A stretch of DNA of 64,000 bases from Ophthalmolycus amberensis (GCA_024529925.1 JAFEUB010000770.1:1092501-1156500); one strand, 5' to 3'; shown: positions 1 through 14,291, counted from the first letter of the stretch. Made by a program: numbers and translations. Notes: generated by a model not told the origin, from the letters alone.

Positions 1-2513
1 TTGTTACATAGGGAGAGTTTTATTTCAATGAGACATGAGAGTAGATTGCTATAATTTGAAAAACAACAGTCACTCATACAGAATAAGAATTACATGAAAA
101 CAAAAACGTTTTTGGAAAAATGAAGTCATCACCTTGATTATATTCGCGTAAATGTAGTTAATAGAAACCTACATTGAATTTTTCATTCAGGCAAAGATTC
201 AGAAATTAGCTTGTGACTTGGGCTCTATCAACTCTTGTTGATCTGCAGGGTCAGTCATGATTGTGAGACACGTGTTAGTTTGTGTTCTTTTCCAATTGTC
301 CAACGATAAAAGGGAAGGAGAGTAAAGCTAATTATAATTCACATAGGAGGCCTCTTTCACAGAAGCAATTGTGACATGTCACAGTAAGTAAAACAGCCAT
401 GACTCACGTTGTGTAAGATGGTAACTACGTGGTGAGAGACGACCGACATGGTCGTCCTAGAAAAAGGTTAAAGGGCTAATGTGTTGCTTTTGAAAAAGGA
501 GCCCTTTAAAAAAAAAAAGATTCTTGGCTACTAAAATAGGTTTCTAAACTATCTATCACTCACTGTCTGTGTTGCTCCCATAAACACACACCCTCAGCGA
601 GGTCACAGTTCAGACAGCTGGATAGTAACATTACAACTAATGGACTCATCTGTTTATTCATAAAGGTTTCCTCTCTCTTTTTCTCTGTGGGAGCAAGTGC
701 TGTGTGCGTGTGTGTGCGTGTGTGCGTGTGTGTGTGCGTGTATGTGTGTGTGTGTGTGTAGGTGTGCGTGCGTGTGTGTGTGTGAGCGCACAGGCAGAGA
801 AGACCGTTTTTGGCGGTTTCACGTTGCGTCTCCGGGGACGCTGTGGTGACTATACCCAGAGTGCTTTGCTGCACAGGCAGGTCTGTGTGGGAGTGAGCTG
901 GTAGTTTTATTACATTACTGTCAGGCACAGAGGCCCACTGTAGCCCAGCATCAGGATGCACACTAATCCACCACCAACTAGGTGTGTATAGTGTGTTTTC
1001 ATGTGCGTCCATACCTGCATGTGAAGTGTAGTTGCATGTGTGTGTTTCTGTATTTATCGCTTAAAACTCCTCTAAACCAATCAATGGTTCTATGGTAATT
1101 TTTTTATATGTCAGTGCTTCTGTAGCTGATTTAATGCAGTTAAGTGTCTTTATAAACGGTAAGGAGAGCATGTGTTGAGGAGAGCGATGTATGCCGGTGC
1201 TTGTGAATGTGTTGTATTTGACATGCGTCTACTTCTGATGTCTAAATCATCAACAGGCCACAGGTGCCATCCAACACCTGCTGATGACAGCAGAAGGTGC
1301 TCATGGGAACTGCGGTGCAGATAGAAGAGCCTGGACAGACTGCTCCTGACAGCTGGCCAATCATCTCTGCCGAAAACCTTTCCCATGATGACCTCACCAG
1401 ACCATATATAGATATATATAGATATATTTACTTTAATGTACCAGCTGCGATTTTCCAACGTTTGACTTGTGTGACATCATTGGATCCAATAATATCCACA
1501 GACACAATGCTGCCTCGCAACTGAAAGAGTTCCGACATTATGTATTTCCCTTTTGGGAGAACCAGTAAAACCTGTTGGTGGTGCTTTTTTCACACCTCCA
1601 ATGGCCCGATTAAAGCGGGAAATAGCATTTTTTACAGCTTGATGTAAATGGTGTCAGCGTTGTAGTGATTCACAACCTTTTTGGTTTGTGATGCCTGACA
1701 AAAAAATATGAATGAATGATAAAGATTAACTTTATTACAATTGTCATATATAAACAGGAACATCCATAAACCTCTGCATGTAACCCATCCTTAGCATTTT
1801 TGGAAGCTGTGGGAGGTTCAGTGTCTCACTCAGGAACACTTGGAGACATGCGGACAGTACCAGCTGAGGATCGAACCGCCCTGAACCAAAGCACCCCAAC
1901 ATTAAGCAATGTCTTTGTTTGTTTTCCTGTCCTGTTTTAAAAGTGTGAAATTGAAAATCAAAATAGAAGAAATAAATCATGAACCAAAATACAATATTTG
2001 GAAACGTATACTTGACACAAACGCAAAGGCTTTTTGAAGCTTTTTCCGTCTTCGTGGTTTGGCGCCGAACTGAGAATGACTTACTGGCGTTGGCTACTCA
2101 GAGAGGCAGGTGAGCAGTCATGAGATGGTACGTTGACCAGTTGTTTAATGCTGTTCAACCCGCCAGGAACGCAGGAAAGTGGCCTTAATGGTTTATCATG
2201 ATCTATTTTTACAACTAGCTGCTCCCAGTGTTTTTATTATCAGCTGCTGCTGTTGTTGTGTGGCTCACCAGAAACACAGTCATGTCTAAGTTCCCTTAAA
2301 CAGTTCCTAAATGCACAAAGCTACGTCTGTTAAATGGACTGACATGTATTACTAGCCCACTCCTCGGCCGCAAATAGCCTCGCTGCTGTTTGGAGCTGGA
2401 AGAGTTAGCTTTTCTCTGTGGTGTGAGCAGTCGTTTGGAGTGTTACTAATGTGAGACGACAGGTAAAATTGTGAGTCTGTGCCCCATACCATCGGCCACT
2501 GCTGAGACGCTGT

Positions 2514-2552
<39 letters not shown>

Positions 2553-3389
2553 TGGCGCTGTGGGGGAGTAGCCATCAGTGTGTTCAGGCAGTAATCAGGT
2601 CGTAAACTCCATCAGGTTTCTGTTTTCTCTGGAAGACTTTGGAGGGACGAAGGGGAAGGACGAAGGTGGGCGAGAAGGAAGGAGGCAGTAAAACTCTGGT
2701 TAGCTCTGTCAGCTCTCCTTCAATCAACAGCGAGACGGAGGGGGACAGAGCAAAGCCAGGGGAATTAGGAGAACATAAAACATGCGAGGAGAAGGGGGGG
2801 GGGTGTCAAACAGGTTGGCAGAGAGCAAGAGAGCAGCAGGACAAAAAAATATATGGCTTCTTTGGGGTTTAAAAGTATTTGTAAAAATGTTTTATAGAAT
2901 TTTACAGCCTTCTGTGGTGGCAGATGGTTGGAGTTTGACACGTGTGACAATAAATGAGAATTATTCGACTGGAATCTGGTGGGGGGCTTCTGTCCAGCAG
3001 TCACAGCCCTGCATAATCTCAGTCATCACTTGTCTCTAGTTTGTCAGTAGCAGCAGACACATGTGGTGCACTAAACACACACACACATACACACAGACTT
3101 CAGAGGTCATCTGGGGGGGGGGGGGGCGTTGAAGCGAAAGAGGGGGCTGATGATTGGTCGAGGTTATGTGTGTGTGATGATGATGATGATGATGATGATA
3201 CAGAGTAAATGGTCATATCTGTCAGGTGGTGGTCACAGCAACTGTTGTGATGAAAACACCATTTCATTTCAGTGAGACAGACACTGGATATAATCACACA
3301 CACACACACACACACGATAACTTACACCTGCTCAAATACGCAACAGGATTTTCTAATCTTCCGCTATCAGAGACAAGATCCAGCTGTTT

Positions 3390-3425
<36 letters not shown>

Positions 3426-4509
3426 TTGCTGGAGGACTAATTGTAACTGGACCCAGTCATGAAGCTTTTCAGAGCTTCCTGTTGTGACTCCTTTCGGGGG
3501 TCAAACACTCGTCTCCCACACAGTAACCCAAACAACAGAACAGTCCGCAGTGTAGCTCCTATCAATATCAGATCAGACTGAAACTTAATGTATGTTACAC
3601 CCCTCGGTCTGATCATTGCAAGCCAATGACACCTTGGCAAAAGTTAATTTGATAACATGATACTCACCAGGTTAACAGGCCTTTTTCAAAAGGGTGTGAA
3701 TAATGACATGAATGATGGCTGAACTGCTTTTAGCTGCTTCAGGTTTAGGGTCCTGGCATCATTCATGGCCACATTTACACGCAAATAAAAAGCCCCTATA
3801 TTAGCCTACTATATCAGTTTATCCAAATCAACACATTGATCATTTATTGCCTCTGTTATAGCCATTACATTTCAACTGCTGTCGACAATAGTGACCAAGG
3901 AAGGACTGACTAGATGTTGATAATAATCTGGGATCTCTGTTTTTTGCCATCAGACGAACAGACATGGTTGCAGTTTAAAAAGTTTCATGTATATTCAATC
4001 AAATGTGTTGTTATTTGGGGCAGAGAAAGATGTATCTCAACCCTGACCATCACAGCAACTTTAAAGTTCTCTGTTTTCAGTTGCAAAAAAATACAGACTT
4101 TGAGAAGATGATTGAATAATGAATGTGCTTCTGTGAGTTATGTGAAAGAATGAGTTGTCTTTTGGCAACTGTTAAAAGAAGTCCATCTTCACAGATTTAA
4201 TCACTGATTAGCAGAGAAAATAATAAACATTTACAAATGTTGACATTTCAGCTTTCATATCAAACAGGCTGTGATTCATTATTTTTCAGAGGTGTGTGAA
4301 AAGCAATTACGTTTTTAACATCTCCGGGTCCCCCACCACCTCCTCCTTATAGCATACAGTCATGCACAAACAAATGTATACACACACACACCCTCATGAT
4401 ATCTGACAGTCAATGTTTGAAGCTGTAAAGATTGTCAGGATGTGTTTTTGCCAGAAAGCCCATGGGCCTCATTTAAGAACAGAGAGGTGATTTCACATGT
4501 TAAACAAAG

Positions 4510-4600
<91 letters not shown>

Positions 4601-5477
4601 CAGGGAGTACAGAGGCTTGGCATCAAGAAGAGATAACAGCATATACAGTCGAGTATATGGGGTGTGTAGAGTGGATTGGAAATGTATGCTATGCTAAACA
4701 TAATGGTGAAGAAGTGTAAGACAAACAAGAGGCTTCCAAAGCAGAACATACAACATGAAACTAGAAGAAGAGTTAAATGTATCGCACAGATCTAAAGAAG
4801 TTGGTGCAACTCGAGAACCTTGTGCACAAATTAAAATGTCCTCCATGACCCAGAGGCCTTTATTCATTCCCAGAATTCAATTCATTTAGGTCACAATAAA
4901 CACTTCATCCAAACTACAGTGTATGACTTCAAATATTGTGATTGATCACACGAGACAGTCTTTTCGGAAGGTACACACAAAGAAGTTGAGTATGTCATTC
5001 AGTTTGTGTTGTATATGAAACATAATGTTGTGCTTCTGAGGAAAATGTGGAAGGAACTATTGAACAAAAGAGATGATTAACTGTTAAGAATATAGAGTAA
5101 CTGCTTTGAATTAAATTACTAAGGCTTGGCTGGAAAAAACATCATCACAACTGTCAAAATGGAGAGAAATTAGGAAAAAAAACATGAATTTAAAGGTTGA
5201 CATTTCTTAGTATATTTGTAGAAAACGAACTGTAGGTTTGATTGCACCTTACCGACTGAAAGTATCCACCAACTTTAATGCTCAACATGTATGCTCTGAT
5301 GAATGTCCTTTAGAACGAAAGCTAAAAATAAAGTGTTCTTTGCAAAGATTTAAGTGTCTATTCTACCAGCACAATGCTCAACATAAAAGTAGTTTAAAGG
5401 TTCAAGTCTATATTAGTTTGCACTGGTTATACATGGAAACACACATACAGACACATAGGGACACACAAACACAGATT
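1..5477. other. Gene-free, repeat-rich intergenic DNA
   Basis: No reading frame here resembles a known protein, and the open frames present are mostly translations of (TG)n/(CA)n tracts. Simple repeats seen are an interrupted TG tract at about 701-784, TG at 2511-2549, CA at 3077-3096, a G run at 3114-3126, a GAT trinucleotide tract at 3175-3200, CA at 3296-3315, TG at 3390-3422, and a pure TG tract of about 90 bp at 4509-4598. The stretch at 1240-1400 is ordinary complex sequence of unknown role. The rest shows nothing recognisable. Confidence 0.7.
4509..4598. repeat. (TG)n microsatellite, about 90 bp
   Basis: This is an almost uninterrupted TG dinucleotide run, among the longest pure TG tracts in the window. 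Long alternating purine-pyrimidine tracts like this can adopt Z-DNA and are usually polymorphic in length. The many TG/CA tracts in the left half of the window are typical of teleost intergenic DNA. Confidence 0.95.
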
Positions 5478-5485
5478 GCCTAGAC

Positions 5486-6365
5486 CAGGGCTCACTAATA
5501 GGCGGAGCGCGAGAAGTTATTTTACATGACGTTCTCTAAACAGAGGAACGTGGTCAGCGAGACCAGAGAGACCAGTCTTTAACCAACAATGGACAGACTC
5601 TTAAATGTTCATTCTTCCTACGGGCAGTTTAAAACCAGTGTGTCTCATATGTTCAGAGGCCGTGGCGATAATTAAAAGCGGTAATGTGAAGCGCCACTAC
5701 GAGACAAAGCACAGAATCTTTTTAGCAAACGTACCCGCTCACATCTGAAATTAAGTCACAGAAAATAAACAATCTAAGAGCCCAATATGATCAGAACCCT
5801 AACACATGAATTCACTGACCAACAATGATGTTAACAGAGAGAATAGAGCTGAAACAAATGGTTTCAATAACCACAGATAAAGTCCCTGCACACAAATTGC
5901 TCTTATTAAAAGATGACAAAAATATAATATCATGTTTTTCTTGGCTGACATCACTTCACACCTGAATGAACTGAATTTAAAGCTGCAGGGCGATTCAGTG
6001 AAATCATTTTTTCGAAAATTAAGTACTTTATTTTGAGACGCACACTTTTCAAAAGCATTCCGTGATGTAATTTATTCTTTAATCCGGACACTATTTAACT
6101 TGAAGCGAGAGAAGAACATTTATTTATTATTAGAGTATTTATTATTTATAATTCAGCAGTTCAATTTGAAAACTAATAATAAATATCTTGATTTTGATTT
6201 GACAGTCAGTTGTTGACTCCTATACGGATGTTATTACACCTGTTGGCTAATTCAACATATATGGGACTAAATCACAGAACAAGTTAGACGTTGTGATGTT
6301 CCGGACCTTTGCATGAGGAAATTCTCTCCAACTGGACCTCGTTGAACTTTAATTGAACACCCCTG
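5486..6365 (+). mobile_element. hAT-superfamily transposon remnant, 880 bp, with BED-finger relic
   Basis: The left end reads CAGGGCTCAC and the right end, reverse-complemented, reads CAGGGGTGTT, which is the CAGGG-type terminus of hAT elements. The flanking 8-mers GCCTAGAC (5478-5485) and GTCTAGAC (6366-6373) agree at 7 of 8 positions, as expected for an 8-bp hAT target duplication. Inside, the + strand at about 5640-5730 encodes a decayed zinc-finger pattern (C-x2-C then H-Y-E-T-K-H), like the BED-type finger at the N-terminus of hAT transposases and of GTF2IRD2/ZBED5-type derived genes. No transposase catalytic core remains, so the copy is internally deleted and inactive. Confidence 0.75.
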
Positions 6366-7866
6366 GTCTAGACCATCCAGCTGCAATGAGACCCTAAATC
6401 TCCACTCTGCAATAGTTACTCTGTTTACGAAAATTATGGTATAATCAGCTTAATTTGTTGAATTGACTGTGTTCCCCCTCCGTAAATCCCCCCCCCCACA
6501 CACACACACTCACACACACACGCGCACACGCACCCTCCCCTTCCTTCCTATGATGATTATAGTACACCTCACTCATGGGTGGCAGCCCTGCTATTCCACT
6601 GTGTTGTAGTTGTAGTTGGTTTAGCTGAGGTTAAGTCAACACTGTAAATTACTACAGTATGTAGTGCTAGCATGACAACACTGAATTGACCAAGGTGGGT
6701 GTGTGTGTGTGTGTGTGTGCGTGTGGTGTGCGTGCGTGTGTGTGGGTGTGCGTGTGTGTGTGTTACAGTGCCCTGCATCAGCAGCAGCTCCTGCTCTAAT
6801 TGAGCAGCAGTTGTGTGTAATGGCTGTGATATTTATCAGGGCGGCTAGGTCAGGTATGATAACGATCTGGGTTGCCAGGTTTGGTCTCGGGGTTTACAGG
6901 ACATGGTCTTATCTCGTGAGCCTCTGCACTTATTATGAAGCCTGTAATGAGTGACAATAACCACTTAATGGAGCAAAGGAAGGGGAGTTGTGTTTTTTGG
7001 TTTATTCTCACAGTACTGAAAGTCTTTTATTTGTCATACTCAGGTCTGAGAGCCTTACAATTACATTTTTAAGTGGTATTACTGCTAGAAGTAGACCAGG
7101 TTTGAGTAGTTTTTGGAGTTAAAATGGATTAAGCTTTTGTAGCTTATTAGCTGTATTGCAACATCTTTTTTACTTAACCTCCTTTGTCGCAGTAAAAACT
7201 GCTCCACGAGAGGAATGGTTTGCAGACAGTTATGAGACGGGATGGAACAAATAGGTCTTTTTAATAAACCTTGTGAGTGACCTTAACAAGCAATTGTTTT
7301 TTGTGACACAAACAACTTTGTTCAAGACGATATGTTTTCATGTTGAGAGCTTTTAAAATATTGTTCATGTTATCCAGTGCCACAGTGTGGCTGATGCATT
7401 CTGAGTCATATTTGGACAACATGATAAAGGAGTAACTTCTTCAAACTTGCTTGACGAGGTTTTTGCCTTTGTCGAAAAAGCGTTGATGGGCCAAATGGGA
7501 TATGGAGATGCCTTTGCTGAATAAATTCTGACTTCGCGAATATTTAACTCACTCAGGGTGACGTTGATATACTTTCTTCATTCATGCTTCAATGAATATC
7601 ATAAAACAAACTGGTCTCAGACTGACAGTCTTAATCCTTTGACCTTTTTTCTCCCAGTTTACTGCAAACACACCACATGCACAGAGACACATGGAGGTTT
7701 AAACGCAGCGGTCTAATGGTTTCCATAAAGTGTTCATCAGTCTGTGGCCTGGAGGGAATGATTGGTAAGTCATACTGTTGAACTTGGAGGCTTGGGGCTA
7801 AGATCAGGTCCTGGGCGAAGCATGAGGGCAGCTGCAGCAACTCATTTGTGGCCACCCAGGACAAGC

Positions 7867-7868
<2 letters not shown>

Positions 7869-7927
<59 letters not shown>
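7869..7927. repeat. (TG)n microsatellite
   Basis: This is an uninterrupted TG dinucleotide run of about 59 bp, and the open frames crossing it are repeat translation only. Confidence 0.95.
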
Positions 7928-7928
<1 letters not shown>

Positions 7929-8120
7929 CTAAGTGAAAGGCAGGACAGCTGCAGAGGTCTATTCATAGTGCACTGATGTCTCTGATGAGGACTGATGTCT
8001 CTTTCCTGCTCTGAAAACCTTCCATCCTTCATCACCATGACTTATTTCTGTCAGCTCTACCATCATCGTTCTTTTACTGTACAACTTCAGCAACAATCCC
8101 ATCATCTTACATAACACACC

Positions 8121-8167
8121 GGAGAGGAGAGGAGAGGAGAGGAGAGGAGAGGAGAGGAGAGGAGAGG
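8121..8167. repeat. (GGAGA)n pentanucleotide repeat
   Basis: About nine perfect copies of a 5-bp GGAGA unit lie in tandem. This is an all-purine strand and a simple satellite of no evident function. Confidence 0.95.
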
Positions 8168-9250
8168 TGTAACTGCTGTGTAATCTGTGTAACTGCTTCT
8201 TGGACAGTAGAAACGTTTTTTTTTCCTATATTATTGCTGTAAGTGCAAGATACATAGAGATAAATGCCACTATCCAGGATTACACAGGGGCTTGTAGGGC
8301 TTGGAGATTTGTCAGAAATCAACATCAAAATATTTTTTTCCCAATATCAATATACACTGTATATTGCAGAATGGCAAATGTATGCAAGATGACATATAAA
8401 GTACTTAGTGTCCGATGTCTAAACCAGCAGTAATCTTTTGGCCGCTACATACAACATTGGCATATAATTACCTTAGAAACCGAAAGAATGAGCTGAAAGA
8501 TACTAAAACAACAGAGCTGAGGAGAACTGGAAGGTAGACTGATAATTCTCTTTGTGGTTGTCGCTTTTCACATTCCATGTGGTCATTTTATTTTGAATTG
8601 GAAAATATTCTATTACCTTCCTCAGGAATTCTGTTCCACTGTCATGCCATACTCGTCACGTAGCCTATAATATTGAACATCAAAAACCTTTTGTGTTGTT
8701 TTTTGTTGTGATTTTGTTTTGTAATCAAAATTAGCTTGGAATCGTTCAGCCGGACAACAGAATCTCTGAAACAATAACGCACAACGATCTTATCATCACA
8801 ATACAATTCAACAGAAAGCCATGATACAAAAATATGTAATTATAGTTCAGCCCTTTCATGGATACCTTAAATCAAAAGATGATACACATGAATGCCAAAA
8901 AAAGAATCTCCCCAGCAACAATCTTCTCTCCTGTCACCCCTCTTGTGTTTTATTGTTTTATCCTAAACGAGGAAGGTTGACACCCCACCAAACTTGGGAA
9001 AGTACAACTCTCCCATCTGTCACCCCATGCTGCATGCTTCTGATGGCCCTCGAGGGACATTTGCCCTTGAAAAGGGAGCGGCTTCTCTGCACAGTATTCT
9101 ACCATTAGTTGGGATATTGCAAAACTGGGCCCGTGTCTATTGTACCGGTTACGACCGGTTGCATCAGGAATCTGTTCTCTAAACACACAACATGTAATTC
9201 GGTGATGTATTGTGTGGTCCCGTCCATCCGCGTGTACATGCGTTCCAGCC

Positions 9251-9343
9251 ATCTCTCTCTATCTCTCTATCTCTCTATCTCTCTATCTGTCTATCTATCT
9301 ATCTATCTATCTCTCTATCTGTCTATCTATCTATCTATCTATA
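9251..9343. repeat. (ATCT)n tetranucleotide microsatellite
   Basis: The tract consists of tandem ATCT units interrupted by CTCT and GTCT variants. Overlapping frames translate to Ser/Tyr/Leu-rich peptides and are not genes. Confidence 0.95.
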
Positions 9344-12300
9344 CGCCCGTCACTCATCTTCCTACAGCCCCTTTGCACCCTGGTCTATAGGTCCACAATT
9401 GCCAACGCACTCATTAGCCCCAAGACACACTCACTCACAAAAAAACACACACACAAACAAGCCACAACTTGCCCAGCAGATACACATTTAACCATGATGC
9501 CTCGGGGGACAGCCAGAAGGTAGCCGGAGGGTAGAAAACCGAGAGAGAACGAGATGGGGAGGGAAGAAAGAACGGCGCAAACATCTAAGGTCACATTCTT
9601 CCTGGTGCAGCTAGCTTCCCTCTTTGATTAAAACTGATTTAAGTTTTGTAACAATGATTAGTGTTGAAGATTATGCTCCTCGCTCCGTGCGTTTGTGAGT
9701 CAACTCACGCATACCCACATACAGTGTCTTGGCTTCACAGCGCTGACAGACATCGTTTTGTTCACGTAAGCCACATTCTTCCATATTTGGGCATGGTTCC
9801 CATTTCCTGCTATGAATATGTATGCGAATGGATGGAATTTACCATCAGCGGACCACAGAGATCTCCTGACGCACACACACCTAAATACCACAGAGTGTTA
9901 AGAGATGTACATCAACACTCATGTGTAGCTGAAACAACAATCTATCTAACCTATCTCATAGATCCTCAAGTGCTCCACGCTGTCGCTTCAACATTACTGT
10001 AGATACTGCATGTTGAGTGACAGCATAGGTGAATCATTTTGAGCAACAGTTTGACTGACTAATTTGGTTTCAGACTAAATGTGAAGCATATTTTGGAAAC
10101 CGCATATGACACGAACAGTCAACGTTAAGACTGCAAGCGAACACAAAAGGACATGAATTCTTGCTGAGCGGTGGGAATTGAGGCAAAGATGTGTTTGCAT
10201 GAGTTTAAACATTTTCGGCTTGAGCAAAAAATATATTTTGAGTAGTGTCTGGAGGAAACAAGCCCAGATGCGCTTTGCATTAAGAATGAACACATTTTTA
10301 AACTTGATTTGATAAGAGACACTGGGTTCCTGTGCTTTCAGACTTGATAACTTGAGATGGTTTACTTTGGCAAAATTGTATCAATCTTGACAGTGATAAC
10401 GTCTTTATTCTATTCAACAATAAATATACCATTCCCTATGTTCAAGACATTTTTTCATTTCAGATCACTGCTGGACTTTATTCTCATTTAGCTCAGTTTT
10501 CCACCTATGACTTGAGACTCGCTGTGTGGCAGATATAAGTTAAACAAGCAACTTCAGGAGACAAGCAGAGTGAGAAAAAGTTGGAAACACCTCTGACATG
10601 TTAACACACTTGGAGGTGAGGTGAGTAACCACAGGCTATCTGTATCCACAGTGATTAGTGCCACGGCAACTTCCTCACTTCACTTCAGCGCAACATCTCA
10701 CAACTGGAAGCACACACTCTCACACACACACGCACACACACACACAAACATCCAGAGAAAACCTCTGTTTGAATAGTATGCATGTTACACACACACACAC
10801 ACATTCACTCTGTTATGCTGTAATGTGTGACAGTGACAGAGCATCATTACAGAGAGACAAAGCTAAACTATTTTTGTTCTGCGAAAACAAAACAGGATTC
10901 AACACTTTGTTGCATTCTGTTTGGAGACAAAGTATAAACAAGCAGTATAATTATGGGCTCATTTGAGACAAACAAGTGTCTTTGTGTTTGTGTGTCTGTC
11001 TGTACGAGTGTGAGCAAACACGACTAGGTTCTCCATCAGGGATGAGATGAGAAGTAAAGGATGAAAGATACTTTGTCTTACTTTGGCAGATGACAAATAA
11101 ATGACAGCACACACACACACACAGTGATACACACATGAACCCATATATACACTTGTGTGAAAAAAACGAAACAAAAAAAATCACACACACACACAAGCAA
11201 GCAAGCACGCAAACACACACTCCAAACAAATTTGTTTGAAAAGTGACACTTTTCACACTGTCATTACACCGCTCACGGCTGTCATCTAGTGTTTCTCATC
11301 AGTACATCACAAAGACAAAAATGTGTTCACACACACACACACACACACACACACAGCCACAGTACCATACCAAGCTGACAAATGCGCAAAAATCATTTTA
11401 ACACAAACAGCGAGCGCACAGCCAGGGAGCAAGAAACACCTTGTGTGTTTCGACAAAACAAACTGCCTTTTTTAGTTCTGATGAAGCTCCAACAGCAAGC
11501 GCTAATGACTACAAACACTGATGTGACGGATACAAGGATGTATGTTCATATGGGGTAATATTAGCATCAAAAACTGTCACATTTATTTTCTCAAGGGAGT
11601 GAGACACCACTAGCATTAATATGATGTGTTTTAGTGTAAATATCATACAGCATTCAACACTCTGATACGTCAGAATAGTTTACCTCCACAAAGAAGTATT
11701 TTTCAGAACATCAAGGATTTGTGTTTTGTTAAAAGTCCAACAACATTTCAGGACTAATCGGTGCTTAGGGATTTTTTTCTTTTTTCTTGAGCTGTTTTCT
11801 TGAAATGTATCAACAAATATCTTCGTTTGACTTACACCGTGAGCTCAATCAATCAACTCAACTTAACTTGATGCATTACAAAAAATACAAAGAAAGATAA
11901 TTATCTTTTGATTTCAACCATCACAAACTCGCTCTGGTGCATGTTTACACAAAACTGACTTCTATGTATGATTTTAAAATGTCTTTACCATTTTTGACCG
12001 ATGAGTTGCAACTCACAAAAGCTAAGCCTGAAATGGAAAAACACAGAATCATAAGTAAGATTGATCTTTTGGCTCAAATGTCCCTTGTTATTCTGGAGTA
12101 ATTGTGAAAGAAAATGGGTGAGCATTGGGCGCTCCACTCGAGTCTCTGATAACAAGCTCACTGCTTCTTCTGTCCCTCGCCTTTGCACCAACTACCAAAC
12201 TGCAGTGTTGCATTTTTCAACATGAAAAAAAGATGGAAAACAGGCCAAACAAATTAGAGCAATGTCGTTCTGTAACCCTGTCAAAATGGGGTTGAACTGT

Positions 12301-12639
12301 AAAGTTTCTACATATACAGTATTTCCTAACTAATCCCTATACTTTTTTGAACTTTAAGTTGATGAGTCTTTATTTAGACTTTCTGCAGCTGTAAAGATCA
12401 GATTGAGCTGCTTTAAACTAAGCACACACATATATTTCATTGTGTTTAAAATGCTGTCTTGCATTACAGTCTAAGGTTTATTTCGGTACGCTGAAGGAGG
12501 TGATGGACAGAGCCATACTGCCCCCTGTTGTGTCAGACAGATCATGGCACGACTTGTCTTTCAACACAAAGGAACTCTCAGATAACGACTCAGGAAGAAT
12601 TATTTTAATGTCTTAGCCAGGTGAGATTTATTCAATATG

Positions 12640-13400
12640 ACAAGAAGGTGACTTTTACCTCTGGGAGAAGACATATTCATATCCTTGACTTCAGTAAAAG
12701 CACCAACACATTGAAATAACTCCATTTCAAGTGAAAGTCTTGCATTCTAAATGATATTTACTTACTGGTAATTGATATATTATTACTATCAGATTGCTAC
12801 AATGATATATAAGCAGCATAATACTGTTGTAGCTGGACACGGTGGAGCTGCTTTTAACTACTTTATATAAAGTTACGTAATGTAGGCCAGTGGTTTTTAA
12901 CCTAGAAGTCGGGCTCTCAGAAGGGTCACATGATAAAGGGTGATAGAGGGGTCGTTCGATTTTCAATGGGGCACAAAATAAGAAGAAACAGAATCTGCAA
13001 CACAAATTTGTATTCCTTTTTTTTACTTTTCTCAAGTCTTTGCTTTTTTGTGAAATATTGGATCATTTTACCGGTTGTTTCAGTGGAAAAGAAATCAGAG
13101 AGGTTTGGACGGGAAATGTGGTGTGTGAGCTAACAACTCATATACATTAGAAATGTGACAGCTGCTTTTTTCTTGTTATAGGTATCACAAGCAAAAAAGG
13201 CTGGAAGACACTTATTTTAGGAATTTTATTTTATAAGCTTATATGTTTGTTTGTTTTTATGTAAAATGTAAATATGATAGTAACAGCTGTCAAATAAATA
13301 TAGTGGACTGTAAATGAAATGAAATGAAAATACTCAAGTAAAGGACCTCAAAATTGTGCTTAAGTAGAGTATTTGAGTAAATGTACTGACTGGGAACCTG
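12640..13400. mobile_element. Non-autonomous fish repeat, apparently split by an hAT-like insert
   Basis: The segment at about 12,660-12,880 and the segment at 13,280-13,398 (with the signature of paired ACTCAAGTAAA and TTAAGTAGAG blocks) match, from memory, the inner and outer parts of one abundant short non-autonomous repeat of teleost genomes. Between them, from about 12,888, a different repeat begins with AGTGGTTTTTAACC, like the ends of hAT-derived elements that read as 'gggtcg...' fragments. A related fragment lies in reverse orientation at 21,440-21,510. The exact insert limits and target duplications could not be fixed by eye. Confidence 0.4.
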
Positions 13401-14260
13401 CATACTAACAAATGCAGCTACAGAAATTGTGAATTGTGTGTGTACTTTTATTGGTTACTTTAAGATTGTAAGTGACTTTACCACAAGCACGGTTGTACTG
13501 TATAACCCCACATTTCTCAATTCTTTCTTTCTTTCTGCTACATGTTTCCAAACTTGGCCGGCTAACTTCCTCCTGTAGCAGTCGAGGGAGAGAGAGATTC
13601 GTAGAGAGGGAGAGATGGATGCATACATAGAGAAGAAGGAGACAAAGTACAGATGAAAAATAGGAACCTATGACGGATGAGCGACGGAAACAGAGATGCG
13701 GATGGAGAGATTGATGGCCGGCTGAGAGAAATATAGAGGCTAGAAGGAGAGAGATGGGTAAGACGAGTTAAAGCTGGCAGCAAAAGTGAGTGAGAGGTTG
13801 AAAGAGGAGCATGAAAAAGTAGAGGAAAGGTTTATCTCTCTGCCCCTTTTCCTTTCTCTCTTGGCCAGTTGACAACTCAGTAGGAGTCGGACTATATACC
13901 ATCTGTCTATTGGAGAGGAGTGAGCAGCCCTCCACCTACTTCTTCTCCTCCTCCTCCTCCTCCTCCTCACTTCCCTCCTTATCTGCCTCCATTTCTCCTC
14001 TCCCTCCTCTGCCTCCTCCTCCTCACGCAACTCTTCATTCTGACAGCATGTGAGAGAAAGACAACCAGACAGAGCCAATTGACAGACAGGATACTAATAA
14101 GCTAATATGCTAATCCTGCTTTGCACTTGTATGCTATCTGTGCTGTTTTATAGTGTATGTGTGTGTGTGCATGCTTATGTGCCTGCATTTGTGTGCATAT
14201 GTGCATGTGTGTGTGCGTGTCTGTGTGTGTGTGTGTGTGTGTGTGAGTGTGCGTGTGTTA

Positions 14261-14291
<31 letters not shown>

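Larger units (their letters stand above)
6374..12640. other. Gene-free intergenic DNA with microsatellites
   Basis: No gene is supported. Simple repeats include CA at 6494-6535, TG at 6694-6764, TG at 7869-7927, AGGAG pentanucleotides at 8121-8167, ATCT at about 9251-9343, and CA at about 10717-10744, 10789-10802, 11110-11124 and 11328-11355. The segment 6765-6960 is non-repetitive and carries TAAT-type motifs. It could be a regulatory element, but nothing in the sequence proves it. The remaining stretches hold nothing I recognise. Confidence 0.65.

Noticed and set aside
8950..9250. 100-codon minus-strand frame near 9 kb
   Set aside because: No recognisable domain, and no splice partner or conserved neighbour.
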